Under the pieces are notes generated by a model. The model worked only from the letters and a program-made list of their open reading frames with translations. It did not search any database and was not told the DNA's origin. From Planktothricoides sp. SR001 (lineage in GTDB: Bacteria > Cyanobacteriota > Cyanobacteriia > Cyanobacteriales > Laspinemataceae), in NCBI RefSeq assembly GCF_001276715.1, contig NZ_LIUQ01000055.1, positions 1-43,197 on the forward strand: DNA of 43,197 nt. The letters run 5' to 3'. Shown here in pieces: positions 15,137 through 24,184 of the stretch. A program made the translations under genes and the position numbers. The first letter of the stretch is position 1. Every line of letters starts with the position of its first letter.

Positions 15137-16349
15137 ATCAAGTCTGAAAGCTTGATTTTTACTAAGCTTGAGTTGGTTTTACTTCCTGCTTCTACCAACG
15201 GAGTCGGCTCCAAATTGTCCACAGGCGTAGATTTGGCCGTAGCTCGACCTATTTTTTCAAGATTTCTTGCGGCATTTAAATCTCGATCTATTTTGAGATG
15301 ACAATGCTCGCAGTAAAATACTCTTTCTGATAACGGTAATGAGTCTTTAATTGCACCACAGTTTGAACAGGTTTTACTCGAAGGATAAAACCTGTCAACA
15401 ATGATGAGTTGTGACCCATACAGTTCACTTTTATATTCCATCTGTCGCCGAAAGTCATAAAACCCCATATCGGCAATTGATTTCGCCAGTTTATGATTCG
15501 CTAACATCCCTGATACATTTAAATCTTCTATCACATTGATTGCGTGGTTCTTGCATAAGTGTGATGTCAACTTATGTAAAGTATCTTTTCTGATATTAGC
15601 GATTTTTCTATGAAGTTTCTGGACTGTAGGGGCGAACGGCCGTTCGCCCCTACATGCCCATTGGCTGATTTGAATACTTTTCGACTAAATTTTCTTTGAA
15701 GTCGTGTCAGTTTTTTCTCGTGTTTTCTATATGATTTTGTTCCTTTTACGATTTCTCCAGTGGATAGGGTAGCAAGCACTTTTATCCCCAAATCTATCCC
15801 TACTACATCTTTTGTTTTCTCTGTGGGACTAACGGGAACATCGATTTTAAACGAAATAAACCATCGGTCAGTCTCTCGACTAATCGTGACATTTTTGGGG
15901 TCGGGAACGACCGGCAGCCTTTCATAAGTTTTTAGACAGCCGATAACTGGTACTTTCAGTTTATTTGATGATAAAATTTTAATTGTCCCATCCAAGGTAA
16001 AGCTGTCTTGTCTACCTTTTTTCTTAAACCTAGGTCGGGCTTTCTTTTTTTTAAAGCAATCTTGCCACCCTTGGGCGAGATTCCTTAAAGCGTACTGAGG
16101 AGCACATTTGGAAACTTCATAGTACCAAGGATTCTCTGGTTTTACCAGCTTATTTAACCATTTATGTAAGTCAATGGCTGTAGGAAATTTGATTTTTTCT
16201 TCGGGGCTACAATGAGTATTATGAGATAAAATCCCTAAACACAAACCATGACCCCAATTGTAGGCATGGCGAGCTACTCCTGCATGGCGAGCAAGTTGTT
16301 GCTGTTGGGTTTGATTGATTTTAAGTTGTGTTTTAAACCCTAATAACAT
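15121..16349 (-). pseudogene. tnpB: IS200/IS605-type TnpB (OrfB) broken by a palindromic insertion
   Basis: Two adjoining frames reconstruct one TnpB of about 400 residues. The first (16349 down to about 15655) has the N-terminal MLLGFKTQLKINQTQQQQL and the first RuvC aspartate in VVGIDLGIKVLAT (D186). The second (to 15121) has the RuvC glutamate in NVIEDLNVSGM, the zinc ribbon CSNCG...CEHC and the last aspartate in KIDRDLNAARNL. The frame changes at a perfect 30-bp palindrome (15625-15654) that adds the out-of-place VGANGRSPL. All catalytic residues survive but on separate frames, so it is inactive as one polypeptide. No tnpA is nearby, so it is a lone tnpB relic. Confidence 0.9.
15625..15654. 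mobile_element. 30-bp perfect palindrome inserted in tnpB
   Basis: TGTAGGGGCGAACGG followed by CCGTTCGCCCCTACA is a perfect palindrome. Close relatives are at 27230-27257 (perfect, 28 bp) and 14724-14770 (imperfect). Its position at the exact point where the TnpB frame is lost suggests it is a small mobile palindrome (REP/MITE-like). The palindrome itself is in-frame length, so a further change of two bases (mod 3) must accompany it, for instance a target duplication. Confidence 0.75.
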
Positions 16350-16725
16350 GGAGTCATAATTCCGACGCGCTTAACCAGATCCAATCTTACCACAACTAAT
16401 GACCAGATTGAGCATTCAGTTTCTAAAAATATTGCTCGATGCTCTGGAAATTTCTGACGATTTGAGTAAGTTTGGGTAAGATTGGGTAAGTTTTCGGCTT
16501 CTGTAGTTAACCCTCTCAATACTCAAAGCGATTGGAGTAGCGCTTCGGGGCTTCCCTTGAAGAACGCTTTTTTCTCCGTCAGGAAGCGAGTTGACTAGAT
16601 CGCCCACTTGGGAGTATGATTATTCAATACTTAGTAATCACTTAGTCGTCAACCTAAAATAGACTCTTAGGTCTTAAGCATAAATTAGCAATACTAAAAC
16701 AATATTAACAATAGTTGAAAGATTG
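16350..16725. other. Gap between tnpB remnant and the DNA methyltransferase
   Basis: It contains the left arm above and, on the minus strand at about 16495-16600, a structured GC-richer stretch (GAAGCCCCGAAGCG, GGGTTAACTACAG) reminiscent of the 3' non-coding end of TnpB elements. A 63-codon frame here (16416-16607) is not considered a protein. The promoter of the methyltransferase must lie near its right end, which is AT-rich. Confidence 0.4.
16474..16494 (-). repeat. Left arm of an inverted repeat flanking tnpB
   Basis: GGGTAAGATTGGGTAAGTTTT is the reverse complement of 15116-15136 with one mismatch. It is built from a GTAAG(A/T)TTGG-like short unit repeated about three times (16464-16490). 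Confidence 0.6.
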
Positions 16726-17658
16726 ATGTGCCAACAATTGTCTTTAATCGACTGTATAGTTGCAGGGAATAAACTAGAAATTACTCCAAAAGTTAGAGGA
16801 TTTCAGCTTCACTTTAGTCATCCTAATGGACAACTTTATCAAGGCGACTCAATTGACTGGTTGAGTTCCCTTGATTCTGAATCTGTAGACTTAATTTTTG
16901 CCGATCCTCCGTATAATATCAAAAAGGCAGAATGGGATAATTTTGCCAGTCAAGAAAAGTATATTGATTGGTCAATGCAATGGATTTCACAAGCCGCCCG
17001 AATTTTAAAACCTCATGGAACTATGTATGTCTGTGGTTTTTCGGAAATTTTGGCAGACATAAAACATCCAGCGATGAATTTTTTTAAATCTTGTCGTTGG
17101 TTAGTCTGGCATTATAAAAATAAAGCTAATCTGGGTAACGACTGGGGGCGATCGCATGAAAGTTTACTCCACCTGAGAAAAACTAAAAAAGTGCAACTAA
17201 ACATAGATGAGATTCGGATTCCCTATGGAGAACATACTCTGAAGTATCCAGTGCATCCACAAGCTAAAACCAGTCAATATGGGCAAGGAACAAAGCGGAA
17301 AAATTTATGGACTCCTCATCCAAAAGGGGCAAAGCCCAAAGATGTCATTGAGGTTCCTACAACCTGTAATGGAATGGGTGAATCAACCCCTCATCCGACG
17401 CAAAAACCCGAGGAACTGGTCAGAAAATTTGTCCTGGCTTCTTCTCATAAGGGTGATACTGTGCTAGATCCTTTTTCGGGTTCTGGAACAACTTTAGTAG
17501 TTGCAGAGCAATTAAATCGCAAATGGCTCGGTTGCGAGCTTGATGAAAAATACAATGAATTGGCGATCGATAGACTAAATCATGTCAAAAGAATGACTGT
17601 AGAAGATTGGATTCAGTTCGATCGCAAAGTAGCTGAACGTCGGGAGAAAATTCGATGA
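16726..17658 (+). CDS. Type II site-specific DNA methyltransferase (N6-adenine/N4-cytosine class)
   Basis: This 310-residue modification enzyme has the catalytic motif IV DPPYN (60-64, in LIFADPPYNIKKAEWDN) ahead of the SAM-binding motif I DPFSGSGTT (248-256), the order of the beta class. HPTQKP (223-228) precedes it. These enzymes methylate an exocyclic amino group of A or C in a short recognition site. The ATG at 16726 is preferred over a TTG one codon earlier. Its stop overlaps the start of the next gene (ATGA, 17655-17658), making a coupled restriction-modification pair. The target site cannot be read from sequence. Confidence 0.93.
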   Translation: MCQQLSLIDCIVAGNKLEITPKVRGFQLHFSHPNGQLYQGDSIDWLSSLDSESVDLIFADPPYNIKKAEWDNFASQEKYIDWSMQWISQAARILKPHGTMYVCGFSEILADIKHPAMNFFKSCRWLVWHYKNKANLGNDWGRSHESLLHLRKTKKVQLNIDEIRIPYGEHTLKYPVHPQAKTSQYGQGTKRKNLWTPHPKGAKPKDVIEVPTTCNGMGESTPHPTQKPEELVRKFVLASSHKGDTVLDPFSGSGTTLVVAEQLNRKWLGCELDEKYNELAIDRLNHVKRMTVEDWIQFDRKVAERREKIR

Positions 17659-18560
17659 ATATAATGGACATAGTAGAGTGGGTTATTGACAAAGAAAACT
17701 TTTGTAAAATTGAAGATTACATAGACTTTACAAAAGATTACTTAGAGTTTGTTAAAGAAGGGTTACAGGCTGTGATTGTTTCTCAAAACGAAAATCACTA
17801 CGAATTTTATCAGTATGATCGTCAGGCTGATTTTAGAATTACTCGTCCGTTGAACTCTTCCTTAATGTATAGTGCTAATGAAGAATCAGAAATTAATGAG
17901 TTTTTGGAAATCATAAAAAATATCAGGGATATCCCAAAAAATGACTTTTACAGACGCAAAGTTATCATTCGTTCAATTTACACATTTCAACAATGTATTG
18001 GAGCGGCACTTGATGCACTTCCGGTAGGCCAGTCTAATAGAGCCAGGAAAATTAATGGTGATTTATTTGAGAGATTAATTCAACTCTTAATAAAAAGAGT
18101 TGGGGTTCATTGTCGCACGGTAACCATCCAAGTTCCTGTTAAAATTGATGGTCAAACAGTATTTAATATGCAATACCAGCACGATCTACTGATTAACGCT
18201 CTGGAAAATCCCCAGGAATTAAGAGCGATTGGTTCAGTAAAAACCTCTAGCAAAGATCGGATTGGTAAGATATTTGTAGATAAATTACTTTATTCTAAAC
18301 TAACAGGTACATCTCTACCTCATATTGCTATTTTTCTGAATGATGTTCAAAGAAAAAAAACTTCTGAAGAAAATGAATATGGGATAAATTCTACTTTTTT
18401 ATCTGGGCATTTCAAAGGTTACACCGTTAACTTAAACCCTTTAGATGGGGTTTACTACTGTGATATTAGACCTAATATGCAAACAGAACCAATACTCAAA
18501 GAACATATTAAAACAATCGATCACTTTTTTTGCTCCGATCTTTGGTTGTTAGTTCAATAG
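17655..18560 (+). CDS. Probable type II restriction endonuclease
   Basis: This 301-residue protein is translated from an ATG overlapping the methyltransferase stop. A PD-(D/E)XK-like core is suggested by the acidic helix NGDLFERLIQLL (E139), QHDLLINAL (D177) and AIGSVKTSSKDR (192-202), where K196 would be the catalytic lysine. The acidic residue normally two before that lysine is serine here, so E139 or another acid may substitute. No other domain is seen. Partnership with the methyltransferase is the main support; cognate restriction enzymes are commonly about 300 residues. AT-rich codon use resembles that of the methyltransferase, consistent with joint transfer. Confidence 0.8.
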   Translation: MNIMDIVEWVIDKENFCKIEDYIDFTKDYLEFVKEGLQAVIVSQNENHYEFYQYDRQADFRITRPLNSSLMYSANEESEINEFLEIIKNIRDIPKNDFYRRKVIIRSIYTFQQCIGAALDALPVGQSNRARKINGDLFERLIQLLIKRVGVHCRTVTIQVPVKIDGQTVFNMQYQHDLLINALENPQELRAIGSVKTSSKDRIGKIFVDKLLYSKLTGTSLPHIAIFLNDVQRKKTSEENEYGINSTFLSGHFKGYTVNLNPLDGVYYCDIRPNMQTEPILKEHIKTIDHFFCSDLWLLVQ

Positions 18561-18636
18561 AGCCAAACCATTCGCTAACATTGAGTAGGAATAGCAATAT
18601 TTACTCAGAGGAACAAGAAGAATAAAAATAACAATA

Positions 18637-18669
18637 AAAAACCCGGTTTCTTGAAGAAACCGGGTTTTT
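18637..18669. terminator. Bidirectional terminator built on the GAAACCCGG repeat
   Basis: AAAAACCCGGTTTC (18637-18650), loop TTGAA, GAAACCGGGTTTTT (18656-18669) form a perfect 14-bp stem flanked by A-run and T-run. It lies between the convergent restriction endonuclease and gcvP genes and would terminate both. The core is the genome's dispersed palindrome. Confidence 0.8.
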
Positions 18670-18693
18670 CTCGATAATAAACTGGGTTTCTAT

Positions 18694-21627
18694 CTATTCA
18701 GAATAGGCGTCCATTGGTACGCAAGAACAGACAAAGTTGCGATCGCCAAAAGCATTATCAATCCGACCCACGGACGGCCAGAACTTATGGTCTTTAGTCC
18801 AAGGGGCGGGATAAGCAGCGGCTTCCCGGCTATAGGGATGATTCCATTCACTGACCATCAATGATTCCGCCGTATGGGGGGCATTTTTCAGGGAGTTATC
18901 GGCAGCATCCATTTCCCCGGCTTCAATGGCGGCAATTTCTCCACGAATGGCAATCATGGCATCACAAAAGCGATCTAATTCTTCCTTAGATTCACTTTCG
19001 GTCGGTTCCACCATCATGGTTCCGCCAACAGGCCAAGAGACGGTGGGGGCATGAAACCCATAATCCATCAGCCGTTTAGCGATATCATCTACTTCAATAT
19101 CCGCAGTTTTCTTCACCCCGCGCAAATCTAAGATACATTCGTGGGCGACTAAGCCATTTTTGCCTTTATATAAAACGGGATAATGCGCCTCTAAACGACG
19201 GGCGATATAGTTGGCATTGAGGATGGCTACTTTGGTGGCTTCGGTTAAGCCATCAGCGCCCATCATGGCGATATACATCCAAGAAATTGGCAGAATGCTG
19301 GCACTGCCCCAGGGGGCGGCGGAAATTGCCCCAATGCTTTCTTTGCCGCCTAAGTCCACTACGGAATGACCGGGCAAAAATGGCACTAAATGAGACATGA
19401 CCCCAATCGGTCCCATCCCTGGGCCGCCGCCACCGTGAGGAATACAGAAGGTTTTGTGTAAGTTGAGGTGGCAAACATCGGCGCCAATGTCTCCGGGACG
19501 GCATAGACCCACTTGGGCGTTCATGTTGGCCCCGTCCATATATACTTGACCGCCGTGGCTATGGATAATTTCGCAGATGTCTTTAATCTGTTCTTCAAAG
19601 ACTCCGTGGGTGGAGGGATATGTCACCATGAGGGCCGAAAGGGTTTGGCTGTATTTTTCGGCTTTGGCTGTTAAGTCTTCTATATCTATGTTGCCGTCTT
19701 TGTCGCAAGCAACGGGGACGACGGTCATGCCGCACATCACTGCGCTGGCTGGGTTGGTGCCATGGGCTGAGGTGGGAATTAAGCAAACAGTGCGATCGCT
19801 TTCTCCCCGTTGTTGGTGATACTGGCGAATCACCTGTAAACCGGCATATTCCCCTTGAGAACCGGCATTCGGCTGCAAGGAAATGCCATCAAAGCCGGTG
19901 ATTTCCGCTAACCATTCTTCCAGTTGTTGGAACATGATTTGATAGCCTTGGGTTTGCGATCGCGGCGCAAAGGGGTGTAACTTGCCAAATTCTGGCCAAG
20001 TCACCGGCACCATTTCCGCTGTAGCGTTCAGTTTCATGGTGCAAGACCCTAAAGGAATCATCGAACTGTTGAGGGACAAATCTTTGGTTTCCAGGCGATG
20101 AATATAACGCAACATCTCGGTTTCCGAGTGATAGCGGTTAAACACCGGATCGGTTAAATATTGGCTTTGACGGGCAAAGGGGGCAGCAAATTGCACCTTC
20201 ACTGACCCTTGCAGTTCTTCCAGGGTGAAAGGTAATTCTTCACTTTCGGCAAAAATTTGCCATAAGTTGAGCAAGTCGGCGGCGGTAGTGCATTCATCTA
20301 AACTAATGCCCACGGAAGTTTCATCAAAGAACCGCAGGTTAATTTGTCGAAATCTTGCCGCTTCTTTAATTTTGGATAAGTTGCCTTCTGGACAGTTTAC
20401 CCGCAAAGTATCAAAGAACGGTTCCGAGGCGATCGCATATCCCAACCGCTGCAAACCTTCCGCCAACAAAACCGTCATCGTATGGACATTTTGGGCAATC
20501 CGCTTCAGTCCTGCGGGGCCATGATACACCGCATACATAGAAGCCATCACCGCCAGCAAAACTTGGGCGGTACAAATATTACTGGTAGCTTTATCCCGGC
20601 GGATATGTTGTTCGCGGGTTTGCAGGGCCAACCGTAAAGCAGGCTTACCTTGAGCATCTTTAGAAACCCCCACAATGCGACCGGGAATTTGCCGTTTATA
20701 GGCGTCCCGCGTGGCAAAATAGGCGGCATGGGGGCCACCATACCCCATCGGCACCCCAAAGCGTTGGGTATTGCCCACTGCAATATCCGCGCCAAATTCC
20801 CCAGGAGGCGTAAGTAGGCACAAGCTTAATAAATCCGCAGCCACAGTCACCAAAGCTTTGGCATCATGGGCTTTGGCTACAATGTCCCGATAATCATAAA
20901 TGGCGCCATCGGTGGCTGGATATTGTAATAACACCCCAAACACCGAGTCATCAAAGGTAAATGTATCGTGATGACCCACTACCACATTAATTCCCAGGGG
21001 AATGGCACGAGTTTGCACCACTTCAATGGTTTGGGGATGGCAGTCCTGGGAGACTAAAAAGGTGTGGGCGGCTTTCTTTTTACATAGACCATAACTCATG
21101 GTCATGGCTTCTGCGGCAGCGGTGCCTTCATCCAGGAGGGAAGCATTGGCAATTTCCAAGCCGGTGAGGTCGATGATCGTGGTCTGGAAATTGAGCAAGG
21201 CTTCGAGGCGCCCCTGGGCAATTTCCGCTTGATAGGGAGTGTAAGCGGTGTACCAGCCTGGGTTTTCCAGGATATTCCGTTGAATCACTGGCGGGGTGAT
21301 GCAGTCATGGTAGCCCATGCCAATAAATGAGCGGAATACCTGATTTTTACTGGATATTTCTTTTAAGTGAGCTAATGCGCTGGATTCGCTGCCAGCTTCG
21401 GGTAACTTAAGAGATTTTTGTAGCCGGATGACCTGGGGGACGGCGCGATCGATCAGTTCATCCAAACTGGCAAATCCCAGGAAATCTAGCATGGATTTAA
21501 TGGCCGCTGCATTGGGGCCAATGTGCCGTTTGGCAAAGCTATCAAAGGCTTCAGCGACTAATTCGGCGCGATCGCTGCTAGAAGAGTTGAGGGTTTGATC
21601 CACAGGGGGTTGTAAAGTTGTTGGCAT
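18694..21627 (-). CDS. gcvP: Glycine dehydrogenase (decarboxylating), P-protein
   Basis: This 977-residue P-protein of the glycine cleavage system decarboxylates glycine and passes the aminomethyl group to the lipoyl H-protein. In cyanobacteria it serves photorespiratory 2-phosphoglycolate metabolism. The N-terminal half begins FAKRHIGPN and contains [18 protein letters not shown]. The C-terminal half has the PLP site in [18 protein letters not shown], with the Schiff-base lysine at K725. [15 protein letters not shown] precedes it and the tail [16 protein letters not shown] is typical. Full length, like single-chain P-proteins of about 950-1000 residues. No gcvT or gcvH is in the window. The ATG lacks a clear Shine-Dalgarno sequence. 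Confidence 0.97.
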   Translation of the reverse strand: MPTTLQPPVDQTLNSSSSDRAELVAEAFDSFAKRHIGPNAAAIKSMLDFLGFASLDELIDRAVPQVIRLQKSLKLPEAGSESSALAHLKEISSKNQVFRSFIGMGYHDCITPPVIQRNILENPGWYTAYTPYQAEIAQGRLEALLNFQTTIIDLTGLEIANASLLDEGTAAAEAMTMSYGLCKKKAAHTFLVSQDCHPQTIEVVQTRAIPLGINVVVGHHDTFTFDDSVFGVLLQYPATDGAIYDYRDIVAKAHDAKALVTVAADLLSLCLLTPPGEFGADIAVGNTQRFGVPMGYGGPHAAYFATRDAYKRQIPGRIVGVSKDAQGKPALRLALQTREQHIRRDKATSNICTAQVLLAVMASMYAVYHGPAGLKRIAQNVHTMTVLLAEGLQRLGYAIASEPFFDTLRVNCPEGNLSKIKEAARFRQINLRFFDETSVGISLDECTTAADLLNLWQIFAESEELPFTLEELQGSVKVQFAAPFARQSQYLTDPVFNRYHSETEMLRYIHRLETKDLSLNSSMIPLGSCTMKLNATAEMVPVTWPEFGKLHPFAPRSQTQGYQIMFQQLEEWLAEITGFDGISLQPNAGSQGEYAGLQVIRQYHQQRGESDRTVCLIPTSAHGTNPASAVMCGMTVVPVACDKDGNIDIEDLTAKAEKYSQTLSALMVTYPSTHGVFEEQIKDICEIIHSHGGQVYMDGANMNAQVGLCRPGDIGADVCHLNLHKTFCIPHGGGGPGMGPIGVMSHLVPFLPGHSVVDLGGKESIGAISAAPWGSASILPISWMYIAMMGADGLTEATKVAILNANYIARRLEAHYPVLYKGKNGLVAHECILDLRGVKKTADIEVDDIAKRLMDYGFHAPTVSWPVGGTMMVEPTESESKEELDRFCDAMIAIRGEIAAIEAGEMDAADNSLKNAPHTAESLMVSEWNHPYSREAAAYPAPWTKDHKFWPSVGRIDNAFGDRNFVCSCVPMDAYSE

Positions 21628-22001
21628 TTTAGCGATTCAGTAGGTTGGTTTAGCAGGGTTCTTGAATTATCAGTCACTTAAGTGAATAAAATGCATTGCA
21701 TTTTTGTGAGATAAGGGGAGAGATTGTCACCGTCAATGGACAGGCGATCGCCTTTGGACTGATTTGGGACTTAAGCACCTAGGCAATCAGGGGACGGGGG
21801 GATTGCCCATACCTCAATTTACCCAGTTTTACATATCTCTTTATTTTGTAACAATTCTTGACCAGATGAGTGGGGCAATATCCCAAGCGGCTTTCGTGAT
21901 CGCGATCGGTGGTGACAATTTTTTATGTTGAAAAGAGATTTTTCATGGGTGATAAGCTTTTGGATGACATATAATCAATCTCTGTCAGAAGAGGCAAAAA
22001 A
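21628..22001. other. Divergent intergenic region gcvP / LamG-lectin gene
   Basis: No gene. AATGCATT and a CACTTAAGTG palindrome lie near 21675-21700 on the gcvP side. TATAAT at 21970-21975, 27 bases before the 22002 ATG, is a possible -10 for the lectin gene, without a recognisable -35. AGAGG precedes that ATG. No glycine riboswitch pattern was found. Confidence 0.4.
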
Positions 22002-23075
22002 ATGACCCAACCTAAGCATTACTGGGGATTCGACGAGACTGACGGTGTTGCCAAAGACACTACAGGCAACGCCAACGGCACCTTAACTAACGCCATCCGT
22101 GTTCCTAACGGTCGTGTCAGCGGCGGCGGAGTGGTTCAGATCAATGGTTCCAACAATTCATTTGTCAGCTTTGGTGGTGGTGTCGGTCAGTTTGGCACCA
22201 GCAACTTTACGGTGGCGCTGTGGTTGAAAACTACTGAACAGCATCGGTATTTTGATTTAGTCGGAAATCGCACAGCGGGCTCCCACGGGAATTTCTTCTG
22301 CCTGCGGATGACCGGCAAACATGAATCTGCACCTGCCGGTCGGGTATCTGCGGAAGTCGATCAAGATGGCAATGGCGCAAATTATATCGGGGTCGAAGCC
22401 AGCACCACCGGGTTAAACGATGGCAATTGGCATCATGTGGCGGCAGTTCGCCAAGGCACATCCCTGAAACTATATATTGACGGCAAATTGTCTGGTCAAG
22501 GAACATCGGGTGGTGTTGCTAATATCGCTAATGGCAACCCATTCAAACTCGGTCAGTCATATATGGGCGAAAGCAAGTTCGCGCCGAATGCCCAATATGA
22601 TGATCTGTGCGTTTACGATGTGGCCTTATCAGACCAAGAAATATCCAATTTGTTCACGAATGGACCGATTCCGCCAACGGGGGTACAGATTAAAAGTCTC
22701 GCTAATGGTGCGGTGTTGGATGTTGCCGGTGGTCAAACCAATCCCCAAACCAATATTTTGGTATATGCCAGTAATGGTGGGGACGGCCAAAAATGGGAGA
22801 TTCAAGCCAATGGCGTGATTAAGAGCAAGTTGGGTAATTATGCTCTGGATATGAAGGATATTCCCAACTTTGAATGGGCAAAAGAATTAGTGCTTAATCC
22901 GATCAATGGTAGCCCCACCCAGCAATGGACAATTGGCGCCGATGGCACGATTAAAAATAAGAGCAATGGTTTTGCGATCGCCCTCTATGATACCGGCACC
23001 TATCAGGTTGCCCTAGTTTGGTATTTGGGTGCTCCTGCCAAACCTTATGAAACATGGCAAGTGGTGCAGTTGTAA
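22002..23075 (+). CDS. LamG-type concanavalin domain plus ricin-type lectin domain protein
   Basis: This 357-residue protein has no catalytic domain. Residues 1-220 are a LamG/LamG-like jellyroll: KHYWGFDETDG at the start, FTVALWLKTTE, NWHHVAAVRQGTSLKLYIDGK and a closing YDDLCVYDVALSDQEI. Residues about 225-355 are a ricin-type beta-trefoil: VQIKSLANGAVLDVAGG and repeats of QKWEI/QQWTI. It should bind glycans. No signal peptide or membrane segment is seen, so export would need another route. The C-terminal module is 98% identical in DNA to that of the next gene. AGAGG lies before the ATG. Confidence 0.85.
   Translation: MTQPKHYWGFDETDGVAKDTTGNANGTLTNAIRVPNGRVSGGGVVQINGSNNSFVSFGGGVGQFGTSNFTVALWLKTTEQHRYFDLVGNRTAGSHGNFFCLRMTGKHESAPAGRVSAEVDQDGNGANYIGVEASTTGLNDGNWHHVAAVRQGTSLKLYIDGKLSGQGTSGGVANIANGNPFKLGQSYMGESKFAPNAQYDDLCVYDVALSDQEISNLFTNGPIPPTGVQIKSLANGAVLDVAGGQTNPQTNILVYASNGGDGQKWEIQANGVIKSKLGNYALDMKDIPNFEWAKELVLNPINGSPTQQWTIGADGTIKNKSNGFAIALYDTGTYQVALVWYLGAPAKPYETWQVVQL
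22671..23065 (+). repeat. 395-bp duplicated segment, copy 1 (ricin module)
   Basis: This segment matches 23591-23985 at 387 of 395 bases with no gaps; the offset is exactly 920 bases. It covers the linker and the entire ricin-type domain. Copy boundaries coincide with the domain boundary and the gene end. Confidence 0.95.
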
Positions 23076-23149
23076 TCGCGGCATCTCTATCCAGCAAATA
23101 GAGCGGAAATTTATCTTGAATTTATCTTGAATTTTTTGGAGGAATCACA

Positions 23150-23989
23150 ATGACCATTGATGTAGGTGGGAAATACCACTTGAAATCAAGCAATTATCCC
23201 GATCGCTACTTGCGGCACCAAGGTTATCGGATTAAGCTTCATCCCAATGACGGCAGTGAATTATATCGGTTAGATAGTTCATTCCGAATCGTCCCTGGTC
23301 TAGCGGGAACCGGGATTAGTTTTGAGTCGGAAAACTACCCAAATCATTACATCCGCCACCGTAATTATGAATGCCATATTGACAAGTCAGACGGCAGTGA
23401 TTTGTTCAAGAAAGATGCTTCGTGGAATCCTAAACCGGGATTGGCTAATGCTCAAGGTGTCTCCTTTGAGTCAGTCAACTATCCTGAATTTTTTATGCGG
23501 CATAGTGGATTTCTCGGTCGCATCGATCGGCGAGACGGATCGGCATTGTTCGATCAAGATGCTACTTGGCTACCGATTTTATTAGAAGCTCCGCCAACGG
23601 GGGTACAGATTAAAAGTCTCGCTAATGGTGCGGTGTTGGATGTTGCCGGTGGTCAAACCAATCCCCAAACCAATATTTTGGTATATGCCAGCAATGGTGG
23701 GGACGGCCAAAAATGGGAGATTCAACCCAATGGCGTGATTAAGAGCAAGTTGGGTAATTATGCTCTGGATATGAAGGATATTCCCAACTTTGAGTGGGCG
23801 AAAGAATTGGTGCTTAATCCGATCAATGGTAGCCCCACCCAGCAATGGGAAATTGGCGCCGATGGCACGATTAAAAATAAGAGCAATGGTTTTGCGATCG
23901 CCCTCTATGATACCGGCACCTATCAGGTTGCCCTGGTTTGGTATTTGGGTGCTCCTGCCAAACCTTATGAAACATGGCAAGTGGTTTAA
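23150..23989 (+). CDS. AbfB-type arabinose-binding domain plus ricin-type lectin domain protein
   Basis: This 279-residue protein pairs two carbohydrate-binding modules. Residues about 1-150 are a three-lobed AbfB-type beta-trefoil: KYHLKSSNYPDRYLRH, SFESENYPNHYIRHRN and SFESVNYPEFFMRHSG, each with an RH pair and DGS. Residues about 155-279 are the ricin-type module shared with the previous gene. The AbfB fold binds arabinose side chains in arabinofuranosidases, but no glycosidase domain is present. No signal peptide. GGAGG sits seven bases before the ATG. It lies 75 bases after the LamG gene and may be co-transcribed. Confidence 0.88.
   Translation: MTIDVGGKYHLKSSNYPDRYLRHQGYRIKLHPNDGSELYRLDSSFRIVPGLAGTGISFESENYPNHYIRHRNYECHIDKSDGSDLFKKDASWNPKPGLANAQGVSFESVNYPEFFMRHSGFLGRIDRRDGSALFDQDATWLPILLEAPPTGVQIKSLANGAVLDVAGGQTNPQTNILVYASNGGDGQKWEIQPNGVIKSKLGNYALDMKDIPNFEWAKELVLNPINGSPTQQWEIGADGTIKNKSNGFAIALYDTGTYQVALVWYLGAPAKPYETWQVV
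23591..23985 (+). repeat. 395-bp duplicated segment, copy 2 (ricin module)
   Basis: Second copy of 22671-23065. The eight differences are mostly synonymous, with Ala/Pro and Thr/Glu changes at two sites. Such identity next to wholly unrelated N-terminal domains points to recent duplication or ongoing gene conversion. Confidence 0.95.
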
Positions 23990-24080
23990 ATCTGCTTTAT
24001 AGAAGGGTTACGGTATAACTAATCAGATTCAGGTTTGATGGCGCTTTACTTTTTGGGGAAAGCGCCATTTTTACCGAGGA

Positions 24081-24107
24081 AGCGATCGCGGTTGAGGTGG
24101 TGAGATG
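24081..24107 (+). repeat. 27-bp direct repeat, copy 1
   Basis: AGCGATCGCGGTTGAGGTGG followed by TGAGATG recurs exactly at 24844-24870. Both contain a HIP1 octamer and flank the 24185-24742 gene, suggesting a small dispersed or duplicated element. Confidence 0.6.
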
Positions 24108-24184
24108 CGATCAAGATGGGATAAAATTAACTAAATCTAATGAATCAACGTGAATATTAGACTTACCGTAGTGAGGAAAAAATC

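Noticed and set aside
16416-16607. 63-codon frame upstream of tnpB
   Set aside because: Its translation looks like that of structured non-coding sequence and repeats, not a protein.
21628-21760. Glycine riboswitch upstream of gcvP
   Set aside because: Neither strand shows the conserved glycine-aptamer cores; only generic GC-rich and palindromic sequence is present.
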